This document shows positions 7,438 through 14,660 of a DNA stretch of 37,771 nucleotides, in pieces. The position numbers and the translations under genes are program-made. The first letter of the stretch is position 1; every line of letters begins with the position of its first letter. Origin of the DNA: JAFGQE01 sp046484775 (GTDB taxonomy: Bacteria > Bacillota > Clostridia > DUPQ01); NCBI GenBank assembly GCA_046484775.1, contig JAWOIG010000149.1, forward strand, positions 1 to 37,771. Reading direction: 5' to 3'. The notes under the pieces are model-generated. The model searched no databases. It was given only the letters and a program-made list of their open reading frames with translations, and was not told the DNA's origin.

Positions 7438-8643
7438 ATGATTTTGTGGGACGGATATAAAACCGAAACGGATCCGCTGACAGGCCGAAGAATAATCCAG
7501 CTGACTTATGGGAAAGCCTTTTGCTATCCCCTTTATTATTTCATTCCATCCGTCACAGCGGATGAAAAGTATCTTGTCTTCCATGGGATGCTCGGCGAAA
7601 GCCTTCAACTGTATTCCCTGGAACTTGCCACGGGCAAATCGACAAGAATAACCGACGCCTCACATCCGGATACCCGCTGGGTCCCTTGGTGCTCGCCTGC
7701 GCCCCCGGGAGTCCTCGACCACAGGAGCGCACTTGACGCAGTCAACCGGCGGGTCGTTTATTTCGACGGAAATCTGGTCAAGGTAACCCCGGTTGATAAA
7801 GCCGACTCCAGGGTGCTGTTTCATCTTGACGATGACCGGCTTGCCATAGGACAGAATTGCGTTACGCCGGACGGTAAATGGTTCGTATACATACATCACG
7901 ATAAAAAAACATATCATGAAATGACAAAGAACCCGGATTGGGCGGCTTATTATAAAGCAAGGACCTTGTCATTCGAAACCATCATATCCGCATATGGGCT
8001 GGACTCCGGGGAATCCAGGGAAATATTAAGGATAAACAGTCCTGTCCACCATGTTTTCCCATATGGGAACAGGCATTTCGTGGTAAACCATCCCGTCAAT
8101 GAGAACGGTATGCTTTTCATGCCTTTCGAGGGAGGATGGTACACTAATCTTAGAAGCAAGGATGCACGGGGACGTATGCCGTGCCACTGCGCAGCCACAT
8201 CGCGCGGGATAGCCTATGAAGCATACCTGGGGCATTCCGAGATAATTGCAGGACTACTGAATCCGTTCACACATGAAAGGAAGGAGTTCGCTCTGCCTTC
8301 ATCATTCGGATATGTTCATACCGGAAACGACCCCGAGGGAAGGCTGTTCTTTTATGAAAACATGAACTATGACGAAACCGGCACAATAAATCATGATATG
8401 CACTATGTCGAATCTTTCCAAGGCGGCAGGGCCTGTTTGAAACCCCTGTTGGCAAACCGGCCTTCTTATATTGAAAATTCACAGAAATCGCATTTTCACC
8501 CGAGGATGACGCCGGGAAGGAATTTCATCATTTTCACCGGGGGCTGTCCGGACACCCGTACAAACCATGTGTACTTGCTGGATGTGTCGGACATTGTAGA
8601 ATCGGAGGGGTTTTATTTCCCCGACACAGGGGGTATGGGATGA
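7438..8643 (+). CDS. Oligogalacturonate lyase-like beta-propeller protein (PL22 type)
   Basis: 401 residues. The chain repeats propeller-like strands such as T-A-D-E-K-Y-L-V-F-H-G and T-P-D-G-K-W-F-V-Y-I-H-H, ending with T-P-G-R-N-F-I-I-F-T-G-G. Gln349, His352 and His354 in Q-K-S-H-F-H reproduce the Q-x-x-H-x-H metal site I recall from PL22 oligogalacturonate lyases (Yersinia enzyme Gln350, His353, His355). PL22 enzymes split digalacturonate and related pectin oligomers in the cytoplasm by beta-elimination using Mn. No signal peptide is present, which fits. Length is near that of known members. The ATG at 7438 is chosen because upstream codons are unlike the family and would precede the promoter. 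Its stop overlaps the next ATG (ATGA). The divergent GH78 gene supports a pectin role. A non-catalytic relative remains possible. Confidence 0.75.
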   Translation: MILWDGYKTETDPLTGRRIIQLTYGKAFCYPLYYFIPSVTADEKYLVFHGMLGESLQLYSLELATGKSTRITDASHPDTRWVPWCSPAPPGVLDHRSALDAVNRRVVYFDGNLVKVTPVDKADSRVLFHLDDDRLAIGQNCVTPDGKWFVYIHHDKKTYHEMTKNPDWAAYYKARTLSFETIISAYGLDSGESREILRINSPVHHVFPYGNRHFVVNHPVNENGMLFMPFEGGWYTNLRSKDARGRMPCHCAATSRGIAYEAYLGHSEIIAGLLNPFTHERKEFALPSSFGYVHTGNDPEGRLFFYENMNYDETGTINHDMHYVESFQGGRACLKPLLANRPSYIENSQKSHFHPRMTPGRNFIIFTGGCPDTRTNHVYLLDVSDIVESEGFYFPDTGGMG

Positions 8644-8903
8644 AGGCAATCACCATGTTTACAATGGCGGTTTGCCCCTATTGTCGGCAGGCCCGGCACT
8701 GAATGAAGGAAGCCATTGATGGGAATCATCTTTATGGCAATCTAGAGATCAGGATTATTGATGAACTTTTACATCCGTTCCTTGCTTCAAAATATGACTA
8801 TTACTATATGCCCACTTTTTTTATCGAGGACGAGAAAGTACATGAGGGTATAGCAACCCGGGATGTTATAGAAAGGATATTCAAGCAGGCACTTGATTCC
8901 TAG
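8640..8903 (+). pseudogene. Glutaredoxin-like protein broken by an in-frame TGA
   Basis: The ATG at 8640 overlaps the lyase stop and opens M-K-A-I-T-M-F-T-M-A-V-C-P-Y-C-R-Q-A-R-H, a glutaredoxin-type first strand with the C-P-Y-C redox motif. Codon 21 is TGA (8700-8702). The same frame continues at once with M-K-E-A-I-D-G and later Y-Y-Y-M-P-T-F-F (a cis-Pro strand) and H-E-G-I-A-T-R-D, to a TAG at 8903. Together they make a normal 86-87 residue thiol-disulfide oxidoreductase. In close relatives a tryptophan is common at this site, so TGG to TGA is the simplest cause. The ATG right after the TGA could restart translation, but that product would lack the active cysteines. A sequencing error is possible. 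The last four bases (CTAG) are shared with the opposing gene's stop. Confidence 0.82.
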
Positions 8904-10456
8904 TCAACATCCGCTTCCAGCCAACCTTTTATCAGTTTGATTTCCTGCAACGCGCAATAAGAGTAGAATCTTCTGAGAAACCTGTACTGCCTTATGGGAA
9001 ATGGAGGCAGGAGGCAGTCCTTATAACCCGAGAACAAAAGTCTGGCGGGAGTGATGATTGCGTACACCGGATTCCTCAGGTTTCTGAATGCCTTTACAAT
9101 ATATGGAGCCTTCAGGTCTGCCGCCTTGTTATCCTTCCCTGTTCTTTCCGTGACATAGTTGATGAAAAACTCCTTTTTCCTGTCCCTTATGACAGGCGCC
9201 ATGGATTCGAAACTGTCCATGACCTCATAATCCATAAGGGGCGCCCTCCATTCGAACCCATACATCTCGTAAAGCCTGTGGGAATTTATTATATGCTTGC
9301 CCCTTACATTGTCATAACCGGCGTTTTCATATATGCGCTCCGCCTGCCTGCCGGTAAATTTCTCCCCCTCCGGGAAATATTCCGCGAACCTGTGGTAATA
9401 ATAATCCTTTCTGCGGCCCTTCAGGGAATAAAGCTTCATGTAGTATTTCCACATAATTTCATATATCTGATCCCTGGTGTACTCCTTGTCTTCATCGAAC
9501 TTGCCGTTTGCAATTACACCGATATGCCCCGTTACGAAAACAGAATCCCCGGGTATCGCCTTGTCAGCCTTGAGTTTGCGTATTATATAATGTTCCTGCA
9601 TATGGGCGATAGAAGTCAGGTTGCCCGCATACCTGATGTAATCAAGGCTTTCCTTGTCCCCATAGGTTCCGCGCCATTTTTTTCTGTCATATTCAATCAG
9701 TATATGCCTGCAGCCAAAATACTCTGCAACCTTTATTGCCGGCTTCAACTCGGGACTGTTCCTCCACCCATATGTAAAACAAATGACATTCTCATAATTC
9801 AGCATTTTCAGCATCATAAGACACGCCCTTGAGTCAACCCCCCCGCTAAGGGCAAGCACCGCCGTCCTTCCTTCAAGCGATACGACCAAGCGCTTTGCGG
9901 CCTTCATAATTACATCATCCAGTTCCTTGGCGGCTGAACCCTTGTCGTATATTGCGTAGTCTTTTGTAAAAAGCGTCTTATATCTTATGTATTCCGCTTT
10001 ACAACCGGTTTTGTCATAAACCAGGCAATGCATTGCGCTTATTTGAAAAATATTATCAACAAGCGTCTCATTGAAAAAAACGCATCCCGAATGCAGATAG
10101 TCAATCAATCCGTTTTTATTTATTTCGATGAATTTGGTTTTCACCGCGATGCTTTCGGCATCATCGCTCAAATAAAAAACTTCATCCTTCATCGTATGGA
10201 AAATCGGAAAGCTTCTTAGCGTATCAGCGGCTGCATACACCCAATCGTCACAAATCATAACAATGGCAAAGCATCCGTTGATCCTGCTTGCCAGTCCTAT
10301 GAAATCCTCCTTGCTCCTTACATTGTCAAATATGCCGGGAACCGATTCGGTCGGCATATATTTGCCGTCAATATAAAAATAGCCTTTTACGCTGATTCCA
10401 TTCCTTGAATGCCACTTGAATCCCAGGTTCCTTATCAAGCTGATGTCTGTCTTCAT
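8900..10456 (-). CDS. Asparagine-synthase-like ATP-dependent enzyme lacking the glutaminase cysteine
   Basis: 518 residues. The N-terminal half resembles the class II glutaminase fold of AsnB (R-I-N-G-C-F-A-I-V-M at 59-68, A-A-D-T-L-R-S-F-P-I-F at 76-86). The mature chain begins M-K-T-D, not M-C-G, so the catalytic Cys2 is missing. The C-terminal half carries the PP-loop L-S-G-G-V-D-S-R (203-210) and W-R-A-P-L-M-D-Y near residue 395. Such proteins activate a carboxylate with ATP. Without glutaminase they may use free ammonia or another amine, as in beta-lactam synthetases or lasso cyclases. The ATG at 10456 is chosen because AAGGGAG lies upstream. It follows the G1P dehydrogenase by about 34 nt in an apparent two-gene operon. 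Substrate unknown. Confidence 0.8.
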   Translation of the reverse strand: MKTDISLIRNLGFKWHSRNGISVKGYFYIDGKYMPTESVPGIFDNVRSKEDFIGLASRINGCFAIVMICDDWVYAAADTLRSFPIFHTMKDEVFYLSDDAESIAVKTKFIEINKNGLIDYLHSGCVFFNETLVDNIFQISAMHCLVYDKTGCKAEYIRYKTLFTKDYAIYDKGSAAKELDDVIMKAAKRLVVSLEGRTAVLALSGGVDSRACLMMLKMLNYENVICFTYGWRNSPELKPAIKVAEYFGCRHILIEYDRKKWRGTYGDKESLDYIRYAGNLTSIAHMQEHYIIRKLKADKAIPGDSVFVTGHIGVIANGKFDEDKEYTRDQIYEIMWKYYMKLYSLKGRRKDYYYHRFAEYFPEGEKFTGRQAERIYENAGYDNVRGKHIINSHRLYEMYGFEWRAPLMDYEVMDSFESMAPVIRDRKKEFFINYVTERTGKDNKAADLKAPYIVKAFRNLRNPVYAIITPARLLFSGYKDCLLPPFPIRQYRFLRRFYSYCALQEIKLIKGWLEADVD

Positions 10457-10490
10457 ATCCCGCTCCCTTATGATAATTTTCCACAAACTT

Positions 10491-11666
10491 TCAATAGTAT
10501 ATATCGCACAGCCTATCGGCTGTTTCTTCAAGCAGTTCCGGATTTTCCCGGGCGAGATATTCAAGCACCGTGAACTTCGATGACATCGTGTTTCCGTACA
10601 TTATGCTTCTCTTGAACAAATCCCTGTCTATTCCCGCTTCAACCGGGGAAGTCTTGCATCCTGCATCCTTCAATATTGACTCTATTTCATCAGCATCAAT
10701 GTAATCGACCTCGACAGGCAGTCTATCCCTTACCATATCGAACAGTCTGCAGATTATTACCGTTCCGATTCCTACCGAATTGCCATGCAGCTCATGCTCC
10801 ACTCCCCTGCGTATGCAGTCGACATCCCAGTAGTGGACCATATGGTGTTCTGCCCCGGACGCAGGCCGCGTGCCTTTATAAAGGCCCATGGCCATTCCGG
10901 CTAAAACCAGTGCCTCCATTGTGTTCACCACTGCCTTCTCATCTCTTTTTTTCAGTCCGGCCGAGCTTTGCCTGCACTTTGCCACAGCGTTCTCCACCAG
11001 TCCCGCGATTTCCGCGCAATAATGCTCTCCGTTCATATCCCTCCCGAAACGCCATTCACGCAGGGCATTGTATTTTCCGATGACATCCCCGAAACCGGCC
11101 GTAAGCATTTCATATGGAGCATTTTTCAAAACATCCGTTTGTCCGAATATTGCCCGGGGATATTGCCCCTGTATACTTTGCTTGACATTGTTTATTATCA
11201 ATGAAGATGTGACCGATGCATATCCGTCCATGGAGGGTGCTGTGGCAATTACCGTATAGTCGACGCCCATCTTGTAGCTTATCTGTCTTGTTATGTCGTT
11301 GATTACACCCGAACCCACTGCCATGAAGTGGTCTGTGTTCCTTTCCATCCTTGCGAGAACACTTCCTATAATGGCGTCGTCGGGAGCTATGGCAAGTCCG
11401 TTTCTCCCCTGCACGACATGAAGCGCAAGCTTTTGTCCGGCCCCGGACAGTCCTTCCTCTATTTGTTTTCCCGCAACTTTGTATGTGTTTTCATCACAAA
11501 TCAAGGTTTTTTTACCGGGATATTTAGCCGAAATATAATTAATTGCGTTTTCATTGGCGCTTTCCGATATGTCGATCAGATCGATGTCAACCGAATGTGT
11601 CCGTTTGCATGAACATTCGTACTTTGTCCCGGCCAATTCTCCTATTGTCATTTCTGATAAATGCAT
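10491..11666 (-). CDS. egsA: sn-Glycerol-1-phosphate dehydrogenase (AraM/EgsA type)
   Basis: 391 residues, usual length. It reduces dihydroxyacetone phosphate to sn-glycerol-1-phosphate with NAD(P)H in the cytosol. The nucleotide-binding segment G-S-G-V-I-N-D-I-T-R (118-127) and A-T-A-P-S-M-D-G-Y-A-S (141-151) are characteristic. The predicted metal ligands are Asp194 (G-F-G-D-V), His274 (G-A-E-H-H) and His294 (H-G-N-S-V-G-I-G). GGGGG lies 7-8 nt before the ATG. Bacterial members supply G1P for prenylglyceryl phosphate or for surface polymers. No G1P prenyltransferase (PcrB type) lies in the window, so the fate of G1P is unclear. It is the first gene of an operon with the AsnB-like protein. 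Confidence 0.9.
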   Translation of the reverse strand: MHLSEMTIGELAGTKYECSCKRTHSVDIDLIDISESANENAINYISAKYPGKKTLICDENTYKVAGKQIEEGLSGAGQKLALHVVQGRNGLAIAPDDAIIGSVLARMERNTDHFMAVGSGVINDITRQISYKMGVDYTVIATAPSMDGYASVTSSLIINNVKQSIQGQYPRAIFGQTDVLKNAPYEMLTAGFGDVIGKYNALREWRFGRDMNGEHYCAEIAGLVENAVAKCRQSSAGLKKRDEKAVVNTMEALVLAGMAMGLYKGTRPASGAEHHMVHYWDVDCIRRGVEHELHGNSVGIGTVIICRLFDMVRDRLPVEVDYIDADEIESILKDAGCKTSPVEAGIDRDLFKRSIMYGNTMSSKFTVLEYLARENPELLEETADRLCDIYY

Positions 11667-11687
11667 TGATATACCCCCTGTTCCAAT

Positions 11688-11715
11688 ATATTACTACACT
11701 GGAAAATTTTTTCAA
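11688..11715 (-). promoter_or_regulatory. Candidate promoter of the egsA operon
   Basis: Minus strand: -35 TTGAAA (11715..11710, 5 of 6), 16-nt spacer, -10 TAATAT (11693..11688, 4 of 6). It sits between the SLH-gene terminator and the egsA start. Confidence 0.45.
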
Positions 11716-11755
11716 GATGGCTTGCTCTCCGGCATTATCCGGAAAATCACCTAAT

Positions 11756-11781
11756 AAAAAAGCCCCCGCTTATGCAGGGGC
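11756..11781 (-). terminator. Rho-independent terminator of the SLH gene
   Basis: On the minus strand GCCCC and GGGGC, extended by a further C/G-rich pair, form a hairpin followed by six T. It lies about 17 nt beyond the SLH stop and separates that gene from the egsA promoter. Confidence 0.85.
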
Positions 11782-11797
11782 ATCCTTATCCTTTTGA

Positions 11798-13816
11798 TCA
11801 GGCAATGCCCATGGCCTGCAGCAGCCTGAAAATCATGGCCGCAGCATGTGCCCGCGTTGCATTCCCGTCGGGAGCAAATTCCGCAGATGTCATCCCTTTT
11901 ATTATCCCCAGTTCATATGCGGCTTTTATATACTCCCGGTCACTGAAGCTCAGCTGGAATATGTCGAGGAATCCTTCATCGGATTCCGCCGCCAGGGTCG
12001 AAATGTCTTCTCCGGAATAGTAGGCATATGCCCTTATGACAGCCCTTGCCATGTCCAGTCTTTTCATCGGTTTGTCCGGATTGAAATACGTTCCTTCGAT
12101 GATACCGGCGTTTTCCATTGCGCATACATAAGGATAATACCAAGAATTCATGTCCACATCGGCAAATCCGCTAAGCGTTGAATTTGTTTCCAGCCCGATT
12201 GCCTCACAGACAAGCTTTGTGAACTGTGCGTTCGTTACAAGTCCTTCGGGGAGAAATGTCCCGTCCCCCATTCCATTTATTATATTAAGCGAGGACAGCG
12301 GGTAGATGTATTCAGCCCCCCAGTAACTTGATGAAATATCACTAAACGACATACCCGTGAGTACAATTTGATAAACTCCGGTTGGTCCGGCTTCATAGGA
12401 AAACATTCCATTGTCATAATAGGCCCAAATATTTACCAGCCCGGTTTCCAAATAATAACGCCTTCCCCTTATGTCTTCGTATGAATACAGGTTACTGGGT
12501 TCGGGGACTTCAATTCCGAACCGATTTATGTTGGTATCTATATATATACCTTCGACAATCGGAAAATACTTGACGTCAAGGCCTTCTATTTCCTTTCCGT
12601 TATCCAGTATGGCGTACAAATCCTTTGTTCTTCCCTGTACAAGGGCATCGTTTGGTATTGTTATCCTGCAATCCTCAAATATTATATCGAGTCCTTTTCC
12701 GGCATTCGCCAGCATATTGACGCTTTCGTTTTCAATCAGCAGGTAAAACTTTTCGAGCGGTCTGTCGGAAAAATCAATGACCTTCTTTTCACTGGCAAGA
12801 TATTTTGCGGCAATAAGCCCGTCCACCGCCAGGTCAAGCCCGTAATATGTCTCATAAACCGCATCATTAACAGCTTCGTCAAGGGCAATGTCGCTCAGTA
12901 CGATACTTTTAGAAATTACCAGCGGAATGGTGTATGTCATACCCAGGCCGGGCCATGTTATGCTCAGGTCATATATCCCTGCTGAAAGTGGGAGAGGAGT
13001 GAATGCATGAATTTTTTTTGAATTTACGATTGTAATGTCGCTGAGGTCAATGTACCTTCCCTTTCCTCTTATTACAAGAGATATGTCGTCTTCATCGGAT
13101 GGAAACTCTATGTTCATGGCATTTACGTAAAAATCAACCGGCGCAGAGCGTGAAATGACGGGTGGATCCATCCATATCTCATTATCCACGATATACAGGG
13201 TTTCCCTGTAGTAGTTGCCCTCGTATATGAAGCGGACTTGTGCTTCGGTTTTGCCAGCGAAATGTTCCCTGTCGGGATAAATTCTGAATACCCTGTCGCT
13301 AATCTTGGAATATGCAACGACGACCCCGTCAAACTGGAAGGCACCGTTGATGTCCTCGGGAGGATTGTAGAATTTTACCGTCAGTCCGTTGTTAGTCAAT
13401 TCATCCGCAGTTATCGGATTTATGTCAAAGTCGATGTGCCCGATCCTTACTTCTATGCAATTGCTTTTGAATATGCTTATCGGTGCGCCCATTTCCACTG
13501 GTATCTCGAGCCGAAGTCCGTAATTCATTGCCGGGACATGGTACATCTTCAAGTCGAACTCTATCGTGACATCGTCTATGATCTCCAGGTTATAGACATC
13601 CTCGACCGTCGTATACATAATGTCCACTTCGACCCCGGTTTTAGTAAACTCAGTATTTTCGCAAACGACCCTGACGTGGCCGCCGGAAATATGAACCATA
13701 TTGTCAATCTGCGGGGCTGTAACGGATACTATGGCCGGAGAAGCTTCTGCCCGGGCCGTTGGAAGCAATGTGAAAACCAGGACAACCGACAAAAAAATGC
13801 CAATAAACTTTTTCAT
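11798..13816 (-). CDS. Secreted S-layer-homology (SLH) domain protein
   Basis: 672 residues from the ATG at 13816, which is preceded by AAAGGGTGG. Residues 1-23 form a signal peptide (basic start, hydrophobic core, A-R-A cleavage site). The central 450 residues look like several beta-sandwich or Ig-like repeats; I see no catalytic motif. Three C-terminal SLH domains follow at about 487-540 (F-S-D-I-S-S-S-Y-W), 548-600 (F-A-D-V-D-M-N-S-W-Y) and 610-672 (S-D-R-E-Y-I-K-A-A-Y, then A-P-D-G-N-A-T-R). SLH domains anchor proteins to pyruvylated secondary cell-wall polymer, so this is a cell-surface protein, perhaps structural or adhesive. It is a single-gene unit with its own promoter and terminator. 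Confidence 0.88.
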   Translation of the reverse strand: MKKFIGIFLSVVLVFTLLPTARAEASPAIVSVTAPQIDNMVHISGGHVRVVCENTEFTKTGVEVDIMYTTVEDVYNLEIIDDVTIEFDLKMYHVPAMNYGLRLEIPVEMGAPISIFKSNCIEVRIGHIDFDINPITADELTNNGLTVKFYNPPEDINGAFQFDGVVVAYSKISDRVFRIYPDREHFAGKTEAQVRFIYEGNYYRETLYIVDNEIWMDPPVISRSAPVDFYVNAMNIEFPSDEDDISLVIRGKGRYIDLSDITIVNSKKIHAFTPLPLSAGIYDLSITWPGLGMTYTIPLVISKSIVLSDIALDEAVNDAVYETYYGLDLAVDGLIAAKYLASEKKVIDFSDRPLEKFYLLIENESVNMLANAGKGLDIIFEDCRITIPNDALVQGRTKDLYAILDNGKEIEGLDVKYFPIVEGIYIDTNINRFGIEVPEPSNLYSYEDIRGRRYYLETGLVNIWAYYDNGMFSYEAGPTGVYQIVLTGMSFSDISSSYWGAEYIYPLSSLNIINGMGDGTFLPEGLVTNAQFTKLVCEAIGLETNSTLSGFADVDMNSWYYPYVCAMENAGIIEGTYFNPDKPMKRLDMARAVIRAYAYYSGEDISTLAAESDEGFLDIFQLSFSDREYIKAAYELGIIKGMTSAEFAPDGNATRAHAAAMIFRLLQAMGIA

Positions 13817-13848
13817 GATAAATTCCACCCTTTCGGTATTGTGCATTC

Positions 13849-13877
13849 ATTTTACCACTATATATGACTAATATCCA
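13849..13877 (-). promoter_or_regulatory. Promoter of the SLH gene
   Basis: Minus strand: -35 TGGATA (13877..13872), 17-nt spacer, extended -10 TGGTAAAAT with TAAAAT at 13854..13849. The predicted leader is about 25 nt. Confidence 0.55.
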
Positions 13878-13904
13878 CAGCCCGGCTATCTGCAGACCGG
13901 CTGG

Positions 13905-14519
13905 TTAACCGAGGAACGACTTCAACCTGTCCGTTATCATCGACAGGACCACCTGGTTGTAACCGCCCTCGGGGATAATCACATCTGCATGTTTTCTGCT
14001 TGGTTCAACAAAACGGTCGTGCATGGGCTTGACCGTGCCTATATATTGTTCGAGGACCGATTTTAGGCTTCTTCCTCTTTCGTTTACATCCCGTTCTATC
14101 CTTCTTGCAAGCCTTATGTCTGAATCAGTGTCTACATAAACCTTTATATCCATGACGTCCCGCAGCTCGGGATTTTCAAAGAGAAGCACGCCTTCGATTA
14201 TAATGACCTTCGCCGGCCTGACCTCTATGGTTTCATCAAGCCTTGTATGCGTAACAAAAGAATATACGGGGCGTTCAATGCTTTCCCCATCCTTCAATCT
14301 TTTCAAATGCCTTATCAAAAGGTCTGTCTCAAGGGAATCGGGATGGTCGTAGTTAAGCCTGCACCTGTCTTCATACGGCATATCATCGTTTTTATTATAA
14401 TAAAAATCATGACATAATAAAACGGCGTTTTCCCCAAGCGTATTCTTTATGCCTTTTGCAAGTGTAGTCTTTCCCGATCCGGTTCCCCCGGCTATTCCAA
14501 GGACTATTCTTTGTTCCAT
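13905..14519 (-). CDS. udk: Uridine kinase
   Basis: 204 residues, normal for Udk. It phosphorylates uridine and cytidine to UMP and CMP in pyrimidine salvage. The P-loop G-I-A-G-G-T-G-S-G-K-T-T spans residues 8-19. H-D-F-Y-Y-N-K follows near residue 37, then Y-D-H-P-D-S-L-E-T-D near 59-68, where the nucleoside-binding Asp and His sit, and the lid region R-R-I-E-R-D-V-N-E-R-G-R at about 139-150. The ATG lacks a Shine-Dalgarno sequence and lies just after a -10 element, so the mRNA may be leaderless. It is divergent from the ppx-ppk operon. Confidence 0.93.
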   Translation of the reverse strand: MEQRIVLGIAGGTGSGKTTLAKGIKNTLGENAVLLCHDFYYNKNDDMPYEDRCRLNYDHPDSLETDLLIRHLKRLKDGESIERPVYSFVTHTRLDETIEVRPAKVIIIEGVLLFENPELRDVMDIKVYVDTDSDIRLARRIERDVNERGRSLKSVLEQYIGTVKPMHDRFVEPSRKHADVIIPEGGYNQVVLSMITDRLKSFLG

Positions 14520-14525
14520 GCAAAT

Positions 14526-14560
14526 ATTTTATCACAGTTTTTTCCATTATGTATTGTCAA
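14526..14560 (-). promoter_or_regulatory. Promoter region of udk, possibly leaderless
   Basis: Minus strand: perfect -35 TTGACA (14560..14555). Possible -10 hexamers are TGTGAT (14536..14531, spacer 18) or TAAAAT (14531..14526, spacer 23 from TTGACA). Either choice places transcription start within about 0-6 nt of the ATG at 14519, leaving no room for a ribosome-binding site. Confidence 0.45.
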
Positions 14561-14595
14561 CTTGCACATCGTGGATTGTTTAACATTCCCCGCCC

Positions 14596-14624
14596 TTTAC
14601 ATTATCACGCCATTAAATTATCAT
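14596..14624 (+). promoter_or_regulatory. Promoter of the ppx-ppk operon
   Basis: -35 TTTACA (14596-14601), 17-nt spacer, -10 TATCAT (14619-14624); each matches the consensus at 5 of 6 bases. The predicted start near 14631 leaves a leader of about 30 nt containing the AAAAAGGA ribosome-binding site. Confidence 0.65.
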
Positions 14625-14660
14625 AATAATATAGCAAAAGTCCAAAAAAGGATTTGCCCG

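Noticed and set aside
392..8702. Reassigned or readthrough stop codons (TAG, TGA) as an organism-wide code change
   Set aside because: Both TAG and TGA also end several full-length genes in the window (for example TGA at 8643 and TAG at 8900), and tryptophan is coded by TGG throughout. Two isolated stops are better explained as mutations or errors.
8640..8903. Selenocysteine at the glutaredoxin-like TGA
   Set aside because: Sec in this fold replaces a cysteine of the redox motif. Here C-P-Y-C is complete and the TGA falls six codons later, where Trp is usual. No SECIS-like hairpin was recognised right after it.
10457..10564. Longer start for the AsnB-like protein
   Set aside because: The extension overlaps the end of egsA and lacks a ribosome-binding site, whereas AAGGGAG sits before the ATG at 10456.
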